64,000 bases of DNA, taken from contig JAFUEB010000002.1 of the NCBI GenBank assembly GCA_017464135.1, forward strand, positions 1-64,000, given 5' to 3'. This stretch comes from Candidatus Saccharimonadota bacterium (GTDB lineage: Bacteria > Patescibacteriota > Saccharimonadia > Saccharimonadales > Saccharimonadaceae). The notes under the pieces are model-generated. The model worked only from the letters and a program-made list of their open reading frames with translations. It had not been told where the DNA came from and did not search any database. Positions 51,527 to 59,431 of this stretch are shown here, in pieces. A program made the position numbers and the translations under genes. Positions within the stretch are counted from its first letter, which is position 1. Every line of letters begins with the position of its first letter.

Positions 51527-52153
51527 TTATTTCTCCCCCTTGTAGATCCAAACCTTTACGCCTACGATACCGGCAATGGTTGGAGCATGATGACAATGGA
51601 AATCAATGTCTGCTCTTAAGGTATGTAGTGGCACTGAACCTTCAATGAATTTCTCACGGCGAGACATTTCCGCACCGTTAAGACGGCCGGAAACCTCGAT
51701 ACGTACACCTTTAGCACCTGCATTCATCGTTGATTGAAGTGCCATCTTGACTGCACGACGGAAATTCATACGCTTGCCGAGTTGGAAACCGATGTTTTCA
51801 GCTACGAGCTTTGCGTTTAGTTCTGGTTTTTTAACTTCTTCGACGTTGATACGAACTGGACCAGCGACGATTTTTTCGAGCTCTTTCTTAAGCTCATTGA
51901 TACCTGCGCCTTGCTTACCAATCACGGCACCAGCCTTAGCGGTGAGAATCGTAATAGTAGTAAGGTTAGCGGAGCGTTCAATATTGATTCTAGCGATGGT
52001 TGGGCGGCTCTTGAAGCGTTCCTCAATCATTTCGCGAATCTTGACGTCCTCAACAAGCCAGTGGCGGAAATCGGCCTTGCGGGTAAACCACTTTGAAGAC
52101 CAATCCTTGCTGACCTGGAGACGGTAAGAGATGGGATTAACCTTTTGACCCAT
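51527..52153 (-). CDS. rpsC: 30S ribosomal protein uS3
   Basis: 208 residues. The N-terminal MGQKVNPISYRL, the KH-2 domain with VIGKQGAGINELKKELEK, and the C-terminal GAKGVRIEVSGRLNGAEMSR are all present. It forms the mRNA entry channel with S4 and S5. Confidence 0.97.
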   Translation of the reverse strand: MGQKVNPISYRLQVSKDWSSKWFTRKADFRHWLVEDVKIREMIEERFKSRPTIARINIERSANLTTITILTAKAGAVIGKQGAGINELKKELEKIVAGPVRINVEEVKKPELNAKLVAENIGFQLGKRMNFRRAVKMALQSTMNAGAKGVRIEVSGRLNGAEMSRREKFIEGSVPLHTLRADIDFHCHHAPTIAGIVGVKVWIYKGEK

Positions 52154-52154
52154 A

Positions 52155-52553
52155 TTACTTATTCTCCTTCTTCGCTTCTACCTTTTCGGCAGCTTTTTTA
52201 ACTTTTTCCTCGCCGGCGACCTCGACGAAGATATTTGAACTAATCTTTTCGTAAGGAAGTGCACGACCACGTGATGCAGGGACATAGCGACGCATACGGG
52301 TGCCACTCGTTACAAAGATACGGGCGATTCTAATGGTTTTCGGATCAATCGAAACCTTAGAATTATTAATCAAATTTGCGTTGGCAGATTCAACGGCCTT
52401 AAGTACTGCACGAGCAGCACGGCGTGGAGTGTTTTCGAGAATCACAACTGCATCAGACACATAGCGATCACGTACGAGTGATGCAACTACGCTAGTCTTG
52501 CGTGGCTGTGAATCGATGCCTTTTTCATATGCATGTGCGAAATGTGTAGTCAT
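52155..52553 (-). CDS. rplV: 50S ribosomal protein uL22
   Basis: 132 residues. RKTSVVASLVRDRYVSDAV and ESANANLINNSKVS mark the globular part; the exit-tunnel beta-hairpin has SGTRMRRYVPASRGRA. A charged C-terminal tail of about 20 residues is extra. Confidence 0.96.
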   Translation of the reverse strand: MTTHFAHAYEKGIDSQPRKTSVVASLVRDRYVSDAVVILENTPRRAARAVLKAVESANANLINNSKVSIDPKTIRIARIFVTSGTRMRRYVPASRGRALPYEKISSNIFVEVAGEEKVKKAAEKVEAKKENK

Positions 52554-52555
52554 AA

Positions 52556-52849
52556 TTATGCCTTTCCTTTCGCAGCTGCAGCTTCAGCGGCTTTCTTACC
52601 GCCATGGCGCTTAAATTTACGGGTTGGCGCGAACTCGCCAAGCTTGTGACCGACCATGTTTTCTGAAATAAACACAGGCACGTGCATTTTACCGTTGTGA
52701 ACGGCAATCGTACGACCAACCATTTCTGGTGAAATCGTCGACTGGCGGGCCCAAGTCTTGATCACGGTGCGATCTTCGGCGGAGAGAGCGGCAACCTTCT
52801 TCGCGAGTTTGTAGTCTACAAATAGACCTTTCTTAAGACTCCGAGACAT
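52556..52849 (-). CDS. rpsS: 30S ribosomal protein uS19
   Basis: 97 residues. [19 protein letters not shown] at the start and [20 protein letters not shown] near residue 64 are diagnostic. It lies in the 30S head. The start overlaps the rplB stop by one base. Confidence 0.97.
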   Translation of the reverse strand: MSRSLKKGLFVDYKLAKKVAALSAEDRTVIKTWARQSTISPEMVGRTIAVHNGKMHVPVFISENMVGHKLGEFAPTRKFKRHGGKKAAEAAAAKGKA

Positions 52850-53682
52850 TATTTCCTCTTTCCTTCGTGGCGACTGCGCACGATCATTTTATTAGTTTTC
52901 TTGTTATGACGAGTACGGTAACCAAGCGTGAGCTGACCCCAAGGAGTTCTTGGAGCTTTACCCGAACCGTGACGACCACCGTCACCACCACCGTGTGGGT
53001 GATCCGTAGCGTTCATTACGACACCACGTACAGTTGGGCGGATGCCTTTGCGGCGCTTGCGACCTGCGGCACCAATCTTAACGTTCTGGTGTTGGAGGTT
53101 TGAAACCGTACCAATCGAAGCTTCACAGCTAGCGAGAACCTTGCGGACTTCGCCTGATGGCATCTTAAGGGTGGCATAGCCATCTTCTTTTGCCATTAAT
53201 TGTGCTGATGCACCGGCAGCGCGGACCATCTGGGCGCCACGGCCTGGTGTAAGTTCGATTGCGTAAACAAATGTACCGACTGGGATGTTTTCGAGTGAAA
53301 GACGGTTAGAATCTTCAACTTCTACATCACCGGTCTTAAAAGTGGTACCTTTAACCATTTTGGTATCAGCGAGCACATAATAATATGTACCGTTTTGATC
53401 TTTCACACGTGCAATACGTGCAGAGCGGTTTGGATCGTATTCGATTTCCTCGACCTTAAGGGTAAGACCTTTTGGAAGGTTGTAGGTCATAATACGATAG
53501 TGGCGCTTTACACCACCACCACGATGGCGGACGGTGATACGGCCTTGGTTGTTCTTACCCGCTTGCTGCTTCTTGGCGGCGAGAAGTGACTTCATCGGCT
53601 TATTAGTCGTGATTTGGTCATAATCTTCTGTCGTCTTCTGACGTTGCGCCGGAGTAATCGGGCGATATGCTTTAATAGCCAT
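52849..53682 (-). CDS. rplB: 50S ribosomal protein uL2
   Basis: 277 residues, normal length. It has the RNA-binding core with [20 protein letters not shown] and the peptidyl-transferase-proximal [18 protein letters not shown] with its conserved histidine. The start overlaps the rplW stop by one base. Confidence 0.98.
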   Translation of the reverse strand: MAIKAYRPITPAQRQKTTEDYDQITTNKPMKSLLAAKKQQAGKNNQGRITVRHRGGGVKRHYRIMTYNLPKGLTLKVEEIEYDPNRSARIARVKDQNGTYYYVLADTKMVKGTTFKTGDVEVEDSNRLSLENIPVGTFVYAIELTPGRGAQMVRAAGASAQLMAKEDGYATLKMPSGEVRKVLASCEASIGTVSNLQHQNVKIGAAGRKRRKGIRPTVRGVVMNATDHPHGGGDGGRHGSGKAPRTPWGQLTLGYRTRHNKKTNKMIVRSRHEGKRK

Positions 53683-54092
53683 TATTTATTCTCCTTACCT
53701 GCATTCTTGTCAGCCTTCTTTGCAGCTTTTTCTGCTTTCTTGGCTTCCTTTGCGCTGGCTTTATTATCTTCTTTTTCCGGCTCATCAAATACACGAATTG
53801 AATTGCCTTCAGCTAAAGTTACATAAGCGAACTTGCGATCTTGGCGGTGAGTAATGCCTGGGTAAGCATGCTTGCCCTTGCTGAATTTAGTTTTCTTACC
53901 GTCGCGAACTAAAGTGCGAACATCTGTAACTTTCACGTTAAATTCTTTTTCAACCATCTTGGCAACTTCTTGCTTTGAAGTCGAGCGCTTTACGATAAAT
54001 ACGTAGGTGCGCTTGGTTTGCTCAAGATAGGTTTTCTCGGTAGCACGTGGCTCGAGGATGTGAAGCTTAATATTGGTTTTATCGTCTGCCAT
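53682..54092 (-). CDS. rplW: 50S ribosomal protein uL23
   Basis: 136 residues against about 100 in E. coli. The core has EPRATEKTYLEQTKRTYVFIV and KAYPGITHRQ-like KHAYPGITHRQDRKFAYV. A C-terminal tail of about 30 residues (A, K, E and D) extends it. L23 lies at the tunnel exit, where SRP and trigger factor dock, so the tail could face those factors. Confidence 0.95.
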   Translation of the reverse strand: MADDKTNIKLHILEPRATEKTYLEQTKRTYVFIVKRSTSKQEVAKMVEKEFNVKVTDVRTLVRDGKKTKFSKGKHAYPGITHRQDRKFAYVTLAEGNSIRVFDEPEKEDNKASAKEAKKAEKAAKKADKNAGKENK

Positions 54093-54093
54093 T

Positions 54094-54690
54094 TTACTTC
54101 TCTCCCTTCAACCACTTTACAGTTGCTTTATAACCTGCATCACCGAATACGATTGCATCGGCGTTCATGATATCAAATACATTGAGATAGGTGCTACGAA
54201 CAAGTTTGACATTTGGAAGGTTGTTGGTTGAGCGAAGAATCTCTGGAGTCTTCTCAGCTACAACTGCAAGCACTAACTTGTCTTCGAGCTTCATATCTTT
54301 AAGAACCTTAGCTGCAGTCTTGGTCTTGCCATCAAGTTTGACGGTTGGCTCAAGCACAAATACAGCCTTGTCTTTGTTCTTAAGTGATAATGCCTGGCAT
54401 ACAGCTTGGAGTTTAGCGCCGCGTGAGATCTTCTTAATGAAGTTTTCTTCGCCGGTGCGACCAAATGCTACACCACCATGGCGCCAGATTGGGTTACGAG
54501 TCGAACCAAAACGGGCACGACCAGTACCTTTTTGCTTCCATGGCTTCTTGCCACCACCACGGACTTCGCCACGCTTCAAAGTTTTAGCGTGTGATGAACG
54601 TGAGTTTGCAAGATATGCATCGTATGCAAGCTTAATGAGTTCATGATTTTCGACGGAAAGGCCGAATACATCTTTATCTAAAGTAGCCAT
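54094..54690 (-). CDS. rplD: 50S ribosomal protein uL4
   Basis: 198 residues. The extended loop reads GEVRGGGKKPWKQKGTGRAR and reaches the tunnel wall; the C-terminal part has LVRSTYLNVFDIMNAD. In many bacteria L4 also represses its own operon; the structured leader before rplC is a candidate target here. Confidence 0.97.
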   Translation of the reverse strand: MATLDKDVFGLSVENHELIKLAYDAYLANSRSSHAKTLKRGEVRGGGKKPWKQKGTGRARFGSTRNPIWRHGGVAFGRTGEENFIKKISRGAKLQAVCQALSLKNKDKAVFVLEPTVKLDGKTKTAAKVLKDMKLEDKLVLAVVAEKTPEILRSTNNLPNVKLVRSTYLNVFDIMNADAIVFGDAGYKATVKWLKGEK

Positions 54691-54691
54691 A

Positions 54692-55312
54692 TTATTCCTT
54701 TCCCTCCACCGTTACGATTCCTTTTTTCGGACCAGGCACAGCGCCTTTAAGACCGATTAGATTGTTGGCTACATCAATGTATGCAACAACCAAGTTTTTG
54801 ACAGTGACGGTGTCGTGGCCCATACGGCCTGGCATTCTTTTGCCTTTGAAGACTTTCTGTGGGTACATCGAACCGATGGAACCAACTTTACGAATGTCGC
54901 CCTTAAAACCATGGGTATTACGGGATTCGTTAAAGTTCCAGCGCTTGACGGTACCGGCATAGCCTTTACCTTTGCTCGTGCCAGTCACAGAAACTTTGTC
55001 ACCAAGCTTGAAGCTCTCAACCGTGAGAGTATCACCAAGCTTAAGACCATCTGGGATTTCGTCAACACGAAATTCCTTCAAGACTTTAGGATTAATATTT
55101 TCACCGGCCTTCTTTACGTGGCCAGCAACCGACTTGCTCAGATTCTTACCCTGACCATAACCCACCTGCACAGCGTTATAACCATCAGTTTCGATGGTTT
55201 TAATCTGAGTCACCGTGGCTGGGCCGGCTTGAAGAATCGTTACAGGAGTAACTACACCATCTTCACCGATGATCTGGGTCATACCAATTTTGGTGCCGAG
55301 AATGACTTGCAT
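54692..55312 (-). CDS. rplC: 50S ribosomal protein uL3
   Basis: 206 residues. It starts MQVILGTKIGMTQI, with GKGYAGTVKRWNF and the conserved RMPGRMGHDTVTVKNL. L3 starts 50S assembly. It is the first gene of the cluster; rpsJ (S10), usually upstream, is not here. AAGGAAAGG precedes the ATG. Confidence 0.97.
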   Translation of the reverse strand: MQVILGTKIGMTQIIGEDGVVTPVTILQAGPATVTQIKTIETDGYNAVQVGYGQGKNLSKSVAGHVKKAGENINPKVLKEFRVDEIPDGLKLGDTLTVESFKLGDKVSVTGTSKGKGYAGTVKRWNFNESRNTHGFKGDIRKVGSIGSMYPQKVFKGKRMPGRMGHDTVTVKNLVVAYIDVANNLIGLKGAVPGPKKGIVTVEGKE

Positions 55313-55348
55313 CCTTATCCTTTCCTTTATTTTTTTACACTATTAAAA

Positions 55349-55406
55349 CTAGACTTTTAGGCCGGTTTCCCCTGTAAAATCACAGAAGACCTCACCTTAT
55401 GTCTAG
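55349..55406 (-). promoter_or_regulatory. Nested stem-loop in the leader of the rplC operon
   Basis: On the minus strand three stems nest: CTAGAC (55406-55401) with GTCTAG (55354-55349), AGGTC (55392-55388) with GGCCT (55363-55359), and CTGT (55385-55382) with ACAG (55375-55372). TTTT follows the outer stem. It could be a ribosomal-protein feedback site or an attenuator; neither is shown. Confidence 0.55.
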
Positions 55407-55417
55407 ATAACGCTATA

Positions 55418-55446
55418 ATTTTACCACACTTTGCAAGAGATTACAA
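55418..55446 (-). promoter_or_regulatory. Promoter of the rplC-rpsH operon
   Basis: Minus strand: TTGTAA (55441-55446), 17-base spacer, TAAAAT (55418-55423) preceded by TGG. The leader is about 100 bases. Confidence 0.75.
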
Positions 55447-55473
55447 GGGGTTTTTAAGAGATTTTTTTAAGAA

Positions 55474-55989
55474 TTATTCGTCTTCGTGTTTGGTGATTTC
55501 AATCGTAATGTCTTTGATTGAATTTTTCGTATCCAAATTAACGTCAAATGACTCGCCTTCGTCCGTCACAAACATGAAATAGGCCTTGTCGTAATCTTTG
55601 CTTAAATATTTGTAGCTATCTTTTTTGTAACTGATTTGCTTCACATTCGGACGATTCTCAGAAAGGTACTTTGCAAGCGTATTGATAAGCTTTGAATAAT
55701 GATCGGCCATCATACCCATCTTCTTGAGTTGATAAAGTCCAATCATGACGATTTGGCCATCTTTAATTTCGGTATCTTGTTGCACTTTACGAATTCTTTC
55801 ACCGGAAATTGGGTCGATTTCGGTCGTGATGCGTTCACTTTCTGGCAAAATCCCACCGCTTCTATCGATTTTAATCACACCGGTTGCAATTAAAATAATC
55901 AAAGTCAAAATTGCCACCCCGAAGATTACGCCCACCGCGATGAGCGCTCTACCTTTTTTCGTACTGGTTAATAAATTCTCGTTATTCAT
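55474..55989 (-). CDS. Unknown bitopic membrane protein, 171 aa
   Basis: One membrane helix at about 15-37 and an exported C-terminal domain (40-171) with no recognised family. The domain has mixed strands and helices and ends in a strongly acidic/basic tail. The start lies one base after the stop of the C39/lysozyme hydrolase gene, so the two are co-expressed. The neighbouring hydrolase gene at 58097 is likewise followed by a small membrane protein (57379-58095), so a partner role is inferred. Confidence 0.75.
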   Translation of the reverse strand: MNNENLLTSTKKGRALIAVGVIFGVAILTLIILIATGVIKIDRSGGILPESERITTEIDPISGERIRKVQQDTEIKDGQIVMIGLYQLKKMGMMADHYSKLINTLAKYLSENRPNVKQISYKKDSYKYLSKDYDKAYFMFVTDEGESFDVNLDTKNSIKDITIEITKHEDE

Positions 55990-55990
55990 A

Positions 55991-57331
55991 CTATTTGCTG
56001 ATTGCGTAGGCGTTTGATAAGCCTGCTGTTACTTGATATGGATCATAGCTGGAAATTTGATCGTGGCCACCGGCCGAATCAGCCACAATCCATTCACCAG
56101 AATCGGTAATACCTACAATTGCAACATAGTGACCACCACTCGTAAATGGATAGCCACCGGCGCCCACCGCATGAATCATTTTACCTGCTCTAAGCGCTGC
56201 GTTAATCGTTTCGACACTTGCATTACCAAGGTTCTGTGCGTGGAGTCCGTAATGACTGGCTAGAACGTTAGAAATTTCCCAGCTACTACCGCATAAATCA
56301 CCATTGCCACAGCGTACATGCATACCAGCTCTACCAGCCACATCGGCCGTTTCTGCCGGAGTTACGCTCATCCCCATCGTGGCAAGAATCGAGGCAAACG
56401 AAGTCGGTCCACAACCGGATTCACAAATCGAGTTCATATCGTGGCCATTAATACCTTGATTACCATAGTTGAGGTTTCCCCACGCTGGATCGCACTGGCT
56501 AAACGAAACTACGCCATCAGCAGTCACTGGGTTGCCTGGACCACCACTGTAGCCACCGCCGCCACCATCTTCATCTTCTGGTACACAGTTCACCACGCCA
56601 TTACTACCAGTGCTTGGATCGCCCGTATCTACCACTTCTGGTAAATCACCTGGTGCAATGCCGAGGAATTCACCGGCTTTTTCGTAACGCCTTTGGAAAT
56701 CATCCGTGGCTGGGTTTTCATACTTACGCCACACTTGGTTCACAGCGCCAGCAAGGTCAAGTGAGTTTAACTCGCCTGGGCTACAACCATAGTATGGGTC
56801 ATTTAATTCCTGGACCAAATAGCCAACTTGCGCCTGAATCGACGTGACCGGAAGGCCTCTGCTATCCGCATATTCCTGAAGTGCCTGGACACGTGATTCG
56901 TAAGTCCACTGAGCGAGACCAAAACCACCGCTATACGTCTTACCGCCATCCCAAGCACGGAAGTTCTCTGCCACAATCGCGCCGCCTTCAAGGACGCGCG
57001 GGTTAAGATTCGACTCCCAATACAAGTTACCGAGAATTGCGGCTGCGGATTGTTGCGAATAGCCATTTTCCATCAAGCTGCCCATCAGGCCACTGGCGTT
57101 ATCATCCGCTGAATAATAGTAATCAGACGGGTCTACGACTTGATAATTCGAAGAACCGGCCTCAACACAAGCGTTTGAGCCGTATGGATCGTAAAAAAGA
57201 ATGTTGTTCTGTGCAAACTTCTCGAGCATTTCTTCAGACATTGTCGCATGAGCCACTGAAGTACATACGCCAACTACCGCTACAAAGGTCAACGAAACGC
57301 CCACTACCGGTAAGATTTTACGTTTATCCAT
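55991..57331 (-). CDS. Secreted two-domain hydrolase: phage-tail-lysozyme-like plus C39-like peptidase
   Basis: 446 residues from ATG 57331. A signal peptide (about 1-30) is followed by the motif NNILFYDPYG. The lysozyme-like domain (about 68-235) has AAILGNLYWESNLNP, with a likely catalytic Glu, and FGLAQWTYESR. A Gly-rich linker leads to a C39_2-like cysteine peptidase domain (about 278-446): SGCGPTSFASIL with the Cys, GGHYVAIVG with the His, and VADSAGG. It would cut glycan and peptide parts of peptidoglycan, its own or that of another cell. TATACT lies 7 bases before the ATG. Confidence 0.87.
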   Translation of the reverse strand: MDKRKILPVVGVSLTFVAVVGVCTSVAHATMSEEMLEKFAQNNILFYDPYGSNACVEAGSSNYQVVDPSDYYYSADDNASGLMGSLMENGYSQQSAAAILGNLYWESNLNPRVLEGGAIVAENFRAWDGGKTYSGGFGLAQWTYESRVQALQEYADSRGLPVTSIQAQVGYLVQELNDPYYGCSPGELNSLDLAGAVNQVWRKYENPATDDFQRRYEKAGEFLGIAPGDLPEVVDTGDPSTGSNGVVNCVPEDEDGGGGGYSGGPGNPVTADGVVSFSQCDPAWGNLNYGNQGINGHDMNSICESGCGPTSFASILATMGMSVTPAETADVAGRAGMHVRCGNGDLCGSSWEISNVLASHYGLHAQNLGNASVETINAALRAGKMIHAVGAGGYPFTSGGHYVAIVGITDSGEWIVADSAGGHDQISSYDPYQVTAGLSNAYAISK

Positions 57332-57338
57332 TGATATA

Positions 57339-57344
57339 AGTATA
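57339..57344 (-). promoter_or_regulatory. -10 element of the C39/lysozyme gene
   Basis: Minus-strand TATACT, 7 bases before the ATG at 57331, with no Shine-Dalgarno sequence. Confidence 0.45.
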
Positions 57345-57378
57345 ATATGTTTTTTACGAGATATCAAGCATAATGCTT

Positions 57379-58095
57379 TTAATATCCACCGGAATCGTCA
57401 TAGTATTCAAAAATGTAATTGCTTGGCTCGTAGCCCATTTCTTTAATCTTGTTTTTCGCATTTTCGAGTTGCCCGCCACTATAATCTACTACCATCAAAA
57501 CTAAGCGATCGTCATCATTAAATTTACCGCGAATCTCGTAGTGTACGGCTCGTCTGGCGGCAAAATCAAATTCATCCACTTCAACCGGTAATTTACTATA
57601 AAGCGGATTATTTCTGATATTCTCAACATCACGCGTCGTGTTAAACATACTTTTACAGAACGAATTCGGGAATTTACTTTGTTCCTTGTTTGGGCAAGTA
57701 ATTGTAATCGCGTCCGAAATCTCCACTTTGTCCGACCAGCTCGCTGCCACCGCATAAGTTTGTTTGTAAGAATCAATATCAACGAGGAATGTCACCGAAG
57801 TAATATCACTATCAATACTCTCTTCATAAGAACCATTGCGAATCACACCTTTAATTGCTTCTTCCGGCTTCGCATCTTCCTTTTGAATCAATAAGTTCTT
57901 CAGTTGCTCGCCGAGACCTCTCCGGATTTCTTCTGGCATCGATGCTGGATAAGACTCCATCATAACTTGCCGCGCCGCATCTTCATGCTCCTTCATTACT
58001 GCGAGCACAATCGCCATAATAATAATGGCAAGCGATACTGCTACGCTTACCACAATTAGTAGTTTTGTTTTTCGTTTATTGCCGCCTATTTGCAT
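57379..58095 (-). CDS. Unknown bitopic membrane protein, 238 aa
   Basis: A short basic N-terminus, one membrane helix at about 12-33, then an exported domain of about 200 residues with two cysteines (ITCPNKEQSKFPNSFCKS) likely to form a disulfide. No family was recognised. GAAAGGA lies before the ATG, which follows the hydrolase stop by one base. It occupies the same place behind its hydrolase as the 171-aa protein does behind the next one. Confidence 0.75.
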   Translation of the reverse strand: MQIGGNKRKTKLLIVVSVAVSLAIIIMAIVLAVMKEHEDAARQVMMESYPASMPEEIRRGLGEQLKNLLIQKEDAKPEEAIKGVIRNGSYEESIDSDITSVTFLVDIDSYKQTYAVAASWSDKVEISDAITITCPNKEQSKFPNSFCKSMFNTTRDVENIRNNPLYSKLPVEVDEFDFAARRAVHYEIRGKFNDDDRLVLMVVDYSGGQLENAKNKIKEMGYEPSNYIFEYYDDSGGY

Positions 58096-58096
58096 A

Positions 58097-59431
58097 TTAT
58101 ATTCCTTTCAACACGCTATCCGTGTATGCATACGTCGGCCCATACGGGCTAGAAGAATTCGCATATTCAGACAGGCTGTATGCCTGTGCACGCGGGCGAT
58201 AGGCTCTCGAACCTCTACCAGAACCACAGCTCGCCTCGCCAATAATAATCTGATTTTTTGACTCGTCAATTCCGAGCACGATTCCGGTATGGTTAGCCCA
58301 ACCATCCGCCGAACCACTAACTGGTCCTGAGCTCATAATAGCATACATTCTCGGTGTTCTGCCACCGTTTTTCAGCTGTGGGTGCGATGCTAAATTCTGG
58401 CTCACAGCCTGTGAACCTTGAATTAGTGCCACGCCATTTGGCCCCAGCGTCGTATAACGATTCAAAAACCATTTCGTAAAGGCAGAACAGTTATTAAGCG
58501 AACCACTCGGGCATCCCACATCTTCAATCGAAACACCCTGGAATGTCACCGTACCGTGTTGCATTTTGTCCGATTCTCTTGCATACGCTTCCATGAATGA
58601 TTGTGCCTGCGCGAGGCTCATCCCACCACTCACGAGTTTACCTTCCGTTACGGCCTGATCTTCCTCGGCTTTAGTATCTTCTTTTTTACTCACCACACAA
58701 GTCGTCATTTCGTCCATACCAACATCCGAGCCATCACCGCCGGCTGCATTCTTAGCCGCATTTTCATACCATTCTGGATATTCTTCCGCGAGTTCCTTGG
58801 ATGACTTCCAGCCTTCTTGCTGTGATAGATTTTCAATCATAGAGATTAAAGAACTGAGCTTCGAAACGTAATTCGGGTCGGTCGCATACCCTGCATTCTT
58901 AATTGCCTGTGCGTAAGCATATGGATTCGTAATTGTCTCGCCCTGGAACACGCCGTGATTCCGGTAAGTTGGCGTGTTTACAATGTTTTTATAATAACCT
59001 TCCCAGCCCTCCATTGGCGTTGCATATGAAAATGCATTGTCTGGGTTGCTATCAAACGCCCCGATACCAAAGAAATTATTTCTTTCGCGTGCAAAATACG
59101 AAGTACCCGATGCCGACTCCAGAATCCCTTGCGCCATCACTGTTTCCCAAGGAATTCCGTAATTGATACTAAGTGTCACCGCGACATCATGGTATGTCTT
59201 AATAAAACTCACTTGCGTACCGTCCGGCTCGCCACCTAGCACCCCACCATCGGCTGACGCGCTTACGCAACTACCGTATGGATCATAAAACAGGATATTA
59301 TTATCCGCATAAATCGAGAGTTCTTCCTCGGTCATTTTGCTCTTAGTTGCGAACGTACTGGTCGTAAAAACCAAACTCGTTCCGAGAATACACGTAACTA
59401 AAAATAATTTACGCTTCATTACTTTGAGCAT
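58097..59431 (-). CDS. Secreted hydrolase: glucosaminidase plus NlpC/CHAP-like domain
   Basis: 444 residues (440 if the ATG at 59419 is used). A signal peptide ending near TFATKS is followed by the motif NNILFYDPYG, shared with the hydrolase at 55991. The glucosaminidase domain (about 75-200) has TVMAQGILESASGTSYFA with the likely catalytic Glu and NNFFGIGAFD. The C-terminal cysteine-peptidase-like domain (about 265-444) has NNCSAFTKWFL (Cys) and NHTGIVLGID (His). It would cleave glycan strands and stem peptides. The start overlaps the end of prfB by about 20 bases. Confidence 0.88.
   Translation of the reverse strand: MLKVMKRKLFLVTCILGTSLVFTTSTFATKSKMTEEELSIYADNNILFYDPYGSCVSASADGGVLGGEPDGTQVSFIKTYHDVAVTLSINYGIPWETVMAQGILESASGTSYFARERNNFFGIGAFDSNPDNAFSYATPMEGWEGYYKNIVNTPTYRNHGVFQGETITNPYAYAQAIKNAGYATDPNYVSKLSSLISMIENLSQQEGWKSSKELAEEYPEWYENAAKNAAGGDGSDVGMDEMTTCVVSKKEDTKAEEDQAVTEGKLVSGGMSLAQAQSFMEAYARESDKMQHGTVTFQGVSIEDVGCPSGSLNNCSAFTKWFLNRYTTLGPNGVALIQGSQAVSQNLASHPQLKNGGRTPRMYAIMSSGPVSGSADGWANHTGIVLGIDESKNQIIIGEASCGSGRGSRAYRPRAQAYSLSEYANSSSPYGPTYAYTDSVLKGI

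Noticed and set aside
55991-59431. Prophage lysis cassette
   Set aside because: The lysozyme-like and glucosaminidase genes have signal peptides, and no holin, portal, capsid, integrase or attachment site is nearby; they sit between prfB and the ribosomal operon.
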